A stretch of DNA of 64,000 nucleotides. Origin: Fictibacillus sp. b24. GTDB taxonomy: Bacteria; Bacillota; Bacilli; Bacillales; Fictibacillaceae. The position numbers and the translations under genes are program-made. The notes under the pieces are model-generated. The model was not told the origin of the DNA. It saw only the letters and a program-made list of their open reading frames with translations, and did no database searches. Below are positions 60,831-64,000 of the stretch, in pieces. Numbering within the stretch: the stretch's first letter is position 1; each line of letters begins with the position of its first letter. Location of the stretch: positions 1,364,001-1,428,000 of the forward strand of contig NZ_JAUCES010000005.1 in NCBI RefSeq assembly GCF_030348825.1. The letters run 5' to 3'.

Positions 60831-61694
60831 GTGGAGTACTTGGGTATCATATGGGCACTTATTACAGCAGTTTGCTGGGGAAGCATCGTATTAGTGAGTG
60901 AAAAGCTCGGCGGTGATTTTCACAGTCAAACATTTGGGATGACATTAGGAGCCTTGTTGTTTTCGGTTGTTGCTTTCTTTATCGTACAACCTGATCTAAA
61001 CATGTCAGTTATCGCGATAGGGGTCGTTTCAGGTATCTTTTGGGTCATCGGCCAGCGTAACCAATTTGCAAGTGTTGATTATTTAGGAGTTTCTAAAATC
61101 GTACCTTTATCAACAGGTATGCAGTTATTTGGAACAACTTTATTTGGTGTCATCGTGTTTCACGAGTGGAAAACGACGACGGAAATTATTATAGGGGTAA
61201 TTGCAATCTCAGCGATTGTAGCTGGAGCTCTTTTAACGTCGAGAAGAAGCAAGCAGGGCGATCAAAAAGACAAACAGAACTTTAAAAAAGGAATCACATT
61301 TCTTTTGATTTCTACAGTAGGATACGTTACATATGTGGTAATCATCAGATGGTTTGAAGTAAATGGCTGGCAGGCTATCCTACCACAGGCAGTTGGGATG
61401 TTTCTAGGAGCACTTGTCTTATCACTAAAACATAAACCATTCAATAAATATTCACTCAAAAATATTCTAACAGGACTGATATGGAGTACGGGTAATCTGA
61501 CACTCCTGCTTGCTTTGCCTCTTATCGGAATAGCCACAAGCTTCTCGCTTTCGCAAACCGGTATCATCATCTCAACACTAGGCGGTATTTTCCTATTAGG
61601 TGAAAAAAGAAGCAAAAAAGAAATCATTTGGGTGATCTCAGGATGTATGCTTATCATAGCAGGCGGTGTCATGTTAGGGTTCACTAAATCATAG
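60831..61694 (+). CDS. glcU: GRP-family glucose uptake transporter GlcU
   Basis: 287 aa drug/metabolite-superfamily carrier with about ten helices, paired GGD..SQTFGMTLGALLFS and WVIGQRNQFASVDYLGVSKIVPLSTGMQLF segments characteristic of the glucose/ribose porter family. The gene directly upstream of glucose dehydrogenase gives the assignment. Start uncertain: GTG 60831 (listed) or TTG 60840, both behind weak GGAG-type sequence. 15 bases upstream of gdh. Confidence 0.85.
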   Translation: MEYLGIIWALITAVCWGSIVLVSEKLGGDFHSQTFGMTLGALLFSVVAFFIVQPDLNMSVIAIGVVSGIFWVIGQRNQFASVDYLGVSKIVPLSTGMQLFGTTLFGVIVFHEWKTTTEIIIGVIAISAIVAGALLTSRRSKQGDQKDKQNFKKGITFLLISTVGYVTYVVIIRWFEVNGWQAILPQAVGMFLGALVLSLKHKPFNKYSLKNILTGLIWSTGNLTLLLALPLIGIATSFSLSQTGIIISTLGGIFLLGEKRSKKEIIWVISGCMLIIAGGVMLGFTKS

Positions 61695-61703
61695 AGGAGC
61701 TGA

Positions 61704-62501
<798 letters not shown>

Positions 62502-62504
62502 AAA

Positions 62505-62541
62505 AAATTGTCCGCCTTTAAATAGGCGGACAATTTTTTTA
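62505..62541. terminator. Bidirectional terminator between gdh and menA
   Basis: AAAATTGTCCGCC TTTAAATA GGCGGACAATTTTTTT, symmetrical and A/T-flanked on both sides, between convergent genes. Confidence 0.92.
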
Positions 62542-62543
62542 TG

Positions 62544-63434
62544 TTATAGAAGAATTCCTGTTAGTGTACCAACACATAGAAGAATCCCAAAAGCCATATG
62601 AAGCAGAGCTGTTAAACCAAGTGCTTTGTTTAATTCTTTGCTATCCCATGTAGATATCGCAATCTTAAGACCTTTTAATGCGATTGGCAGCGTAATGGCA
62701 GCTATAAGACTCCATAAAGGTAAAATATCCATTATAATAAGTGCAGCTAAGCTGACATATGCACCAAGCATTAAGATGTAATACTCTATTCTAGATGCTT
62801 TTCTCCCGATTAATCCAGCGACGGTCGTTTTACCGATCTGTTTATCAGTATCAAAGTCGCGTAAATTGTTTGCATGAAGAATGGCCATTACAAGAAGGGC
62901 ATTAGGAATTGCAGCAAGGAATATTTCAAGATTTAATGTTAATGTTTGTGTGTAAAAAGAACCTACAACAGCAAGTATTCCTAATGTGCTTCCTGAGGCT
63001 ATTTCACCCAAGCCGTTATAAGCAAGGGCATATCGAGTAGCTGTATAAAAATATCCTACTAATAAGGATGGTATACCAATATAAAGTACAACAGGGCCTG
63101 TTAAGGCAGTTAAGATAAGTCCAACAATTATGCTGAGGCCAAAGAAGATCAGACCAGTTATATAAACCTGACGAGGTGTCATCTCATTTCGGTCAATGAC
63201 GCCGGAAGGACTCAATGAACCAGGGATATCTGCACCCTTTACATGATCAAAGTAGTCGTTAACAAGGTTTGTTCCACATTGTAAAAATATAGCACCAAGA
63301 AGTGTTAATAAAAAAGTAGTCCAATGAATGCTTGTCCATTGCAGCGCTAAAATCGTCCCGAACATGACGGGTATGACTGAAGCAGTGAGTGAAAAAGGCC
63401 GAGTTGAAGCAAAGATGACCTTAGGATGTATCAT
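62544..63434 (-). CDS. menA: 1,4-dihydroxy-2-naphthoate octaprenyltransferase
   Basis: UbiA-family prenyltransferase that makes demethylmenaquinone. 296 aa, about eight helices, with the first Asp-rich prenyl-diphosphate motif NLVNDYFDHVKGAD and the second in ANNLRDFDTDKQIGKTT. Start MIHPKVIFASTRPFSL chosen for AAAGGGGG 8 bases upstream on the minus strand. Confidence 0.95.
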   Translation of the reverse strand: MIHPKVIFASTRPFSLTASVIPVMFGTILALQWTSIHWTTFLLTLLGAIFLQCGTNLVNDYFDHVKGADIPGSLSPSGVIDRNEMTPRQVYITGLIFFGLSIIVGLILTALTGPVVLYIGIPSLLVGYFYTATRYALAYNGLGEIASGSTLGILAVVGSFYTQTLTLNLEIFLAAIPNALLVMAILHANNLRDFDTDKQIGKTTVAGLIGRKASRIEYYILMLGAYVSLAALIIMDILPLWSLIAAITLPIALKGLKIAISTWDSKELNKALGLTALLHMAFGILLCVGTLTGILL

Positions 63435-63459
63435 TTGTGTTTCCCCCTTTACACTCCTT

Positions 63460-63488
63460 ATTATAGTAAAAGTTTGTGAAAGTGTACA
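63460..63488 (-). promoter_or_regulatory. Probable promoter of menA
   Basis: Minus strand: TGTACA (63483-63488), 17-base spacer, perfect TATAAT (63460-63465). Confidence 0.5.
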
Positions 63489-63661
63489 CATAAATATCTT
63501 GCACAGCAAATACCTATTTTTAAGATATTTATCGTATTTTTGTAAACTTTTTTCTGTTTCAGCATATCCTTATACAGGCTTAGAAATTATCTCTTTACAA
63601 CAGTTGGTAATTTGTGTATTATTTGCTAAGTAAAGTAAAAAACAAAAGGAGGTTGAACAAA

Positions 63662-63736
63662 ATGATGAAATTGAAAATGATCAATCAATTGAATACTATA
63701 CGTTCGACCGCCCTCTGGAGCATTATGTCTGTTTAA
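63662..63736 (+). CDS. Leader peptide 1 (24 aa)
   Basis: MMKLKMINQLNTIRSTALWS plus IMSV, behind a strong AAAGGAGG. Too small for a normal protein and followed at once by two terminators, so it is best read as a regulatory leader peptide. Its codons CGT TCG ACC GC (63701-63711) can pair with the left arm of the first terminator. Confidence 0.6.
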   Translation: MMKLKMINQLNTIRSTALWSIMSV

Positions 63737-63751
63737 ATTTGTTTAAAAGAC

Positions 63752-63780
63752 ACCGCGGGTCGAATGCCTGCGGTTTTTTG
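63752..63780 (+). terminator. Leader terminator 1
   Basis: CCGCGGG TCGAATG CCTGCGG followed by TTTTTT; one G-T pair in the stem. Confidence 0.85.
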
Positions 63781-63792
63781 TGCGCTTATACA

Positions 63793-63825
63793 ACACCGCA
63801 GAGATTAATCTGCGGTGTTTTTTTA
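63793..63825 (+). terminator. Leader terminator 2
   Basis: ACACCGCAG AGATTAAT CTGCGGTGT followed by TTTTTTT, 20 bases after terminator 1. Confidence 0.9.
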
Positions 63826-63848
63826 TAAATCTAAAGGAGGAGATGGAA

Positions 63849-63908
63849 ATGATAATGGTTGGGATTACGCTGCTTACATGGCTTTTAACGGAGAAAGATT
63901 CGACCTAA
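63849..63908 (+). CDS. Leader peptide 2 (19 aa)
   Basis: MIMVGITLLTWLLTEKDST behind AAAGGAGGAG. Ends in TCG ACC TAA; the ATTCGACC there repeats the TTCGACC of leader peptide 1 and is complementary to GGTCGAAT in terminator 1. Hydrophobic and very short; probably regulatory. Confidence 0.45.
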   Translation: MIMVGITLLTWLLTEKDST

Positions 63909-63944
63909 GGAAAAAGATAAATGGAATTGAGGAGTGAATTTATT

Positions 63945-64000
63945 ATGTTTACACTGCACCTGTTTTTTGTAACGATAACCTTTTCTATAAAAACAAACAG
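63945..64000 (+). CDS. Start of an ORF that runs off the window
   Basis: ATG behind GAGGAGTG opens MFTLHLFFVTITFSIKTN and stays open to the edge. It is either a third leader ORF or the start of the regulated gene (hydrophobic start); 18 codons do not permit identification. Confidence 0.35.
   Translation, partial: MFTLHLFFVTITFSIKTN

Overview
This window is a long chromosomal backbone segment from a low-GC, endospore-forming Firmicute of the Bacillaceae. The gene order closely follows the Bacillus subtilis rpmA-spo0B-obg to yrhC region. Sporulation genes (spo0B, safA, a coxA-like lipoprotein, spoVB, rsfA, a pbpI-like PBP, glucose dehydrogenase), T-box tRNA-synthetase leaders, a 6S RNA locus and purine-rich Shine-Dalgarno sites all agree. 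SecD and SecF are separate genes, unlike the single fused protein of B. subtilis. With the repeat content this suggests a genus outside the B. subtilis group (a Fictibacillus-like genus is possible; this is inference).

Layout. 1-2.7 kb: end of rpmA, spo0B, obg, pheB. 3.2-8.4 kb: NAD synthesis, with nifS-niaR diverging from nadB-nadC-nadA around a palindromic operator. 8.6-11.9 kb: spore coat and cortex genes (safA, a CotS/YsxE-type kinase-fold protein, a coxA-like lipoprotein). 12.2-16.2 kb: ruvAB, a DUF2905 gene, queA, tgt. 16.4-25.2 kb: yajC, yrzE, yrbG, spoVB, comN, secD, secF, recJ, apt. 25.6-33.4 kb: relA, dtd, a yrzK-like ORF, T-box, hisS-aspS, 6S RNA, tcdA. 33.7-44.9 kb: rsfA and rarA (minus strand), a yczE-like gene, cymR-iscS-mnmA, yrrB, recD2, yrzR/yrzQ-like small genes, yrrI. 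44.9-50.2 kb: T-box-alaS, yrzL, ruvX, yrzB, mltG. 50.7-55.2 kb: yrrM, udk, greA, pbpI, yrrS. 56-60.7 kb: methionine-to-cysteine recycling (yrrT, mtnN, luxS, mccA, mccB, yrhC) behind a CymR-like site; the repressor gene cymR lies about 19 kb upstream in the same window. 60.8-63.4 kb: glcU-gdh and menA. The last 350 bases hold two leader ORFs and two terminators that look like an attenuator for a gene beyond the edge.

The genes are mostly ordinary; the intergenic DNA is not. (1) Two loci carry tandem 20-bp arrays (5.7 and 21 units) behind the same hairpin 'head', and three other intergenic regions hold degenerate 20-21-bp periodic sequence that appears related. (2) Seven copies of a GC-rich element of about 130 bp (200+ bp with AT-rich flanks), resembling a MITE, lie between genes. 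One copy sits between the hisS T-box and hisS, one holds a second repeat family, and one holds a third family flanked by a CTG duplication. (3) The 3' leader region is a candidate ribosome-controlled attenuator. I see no phage, CRISPR, transposase, restriction system or toxin-antitoxin pair, and no clearly new protein system.
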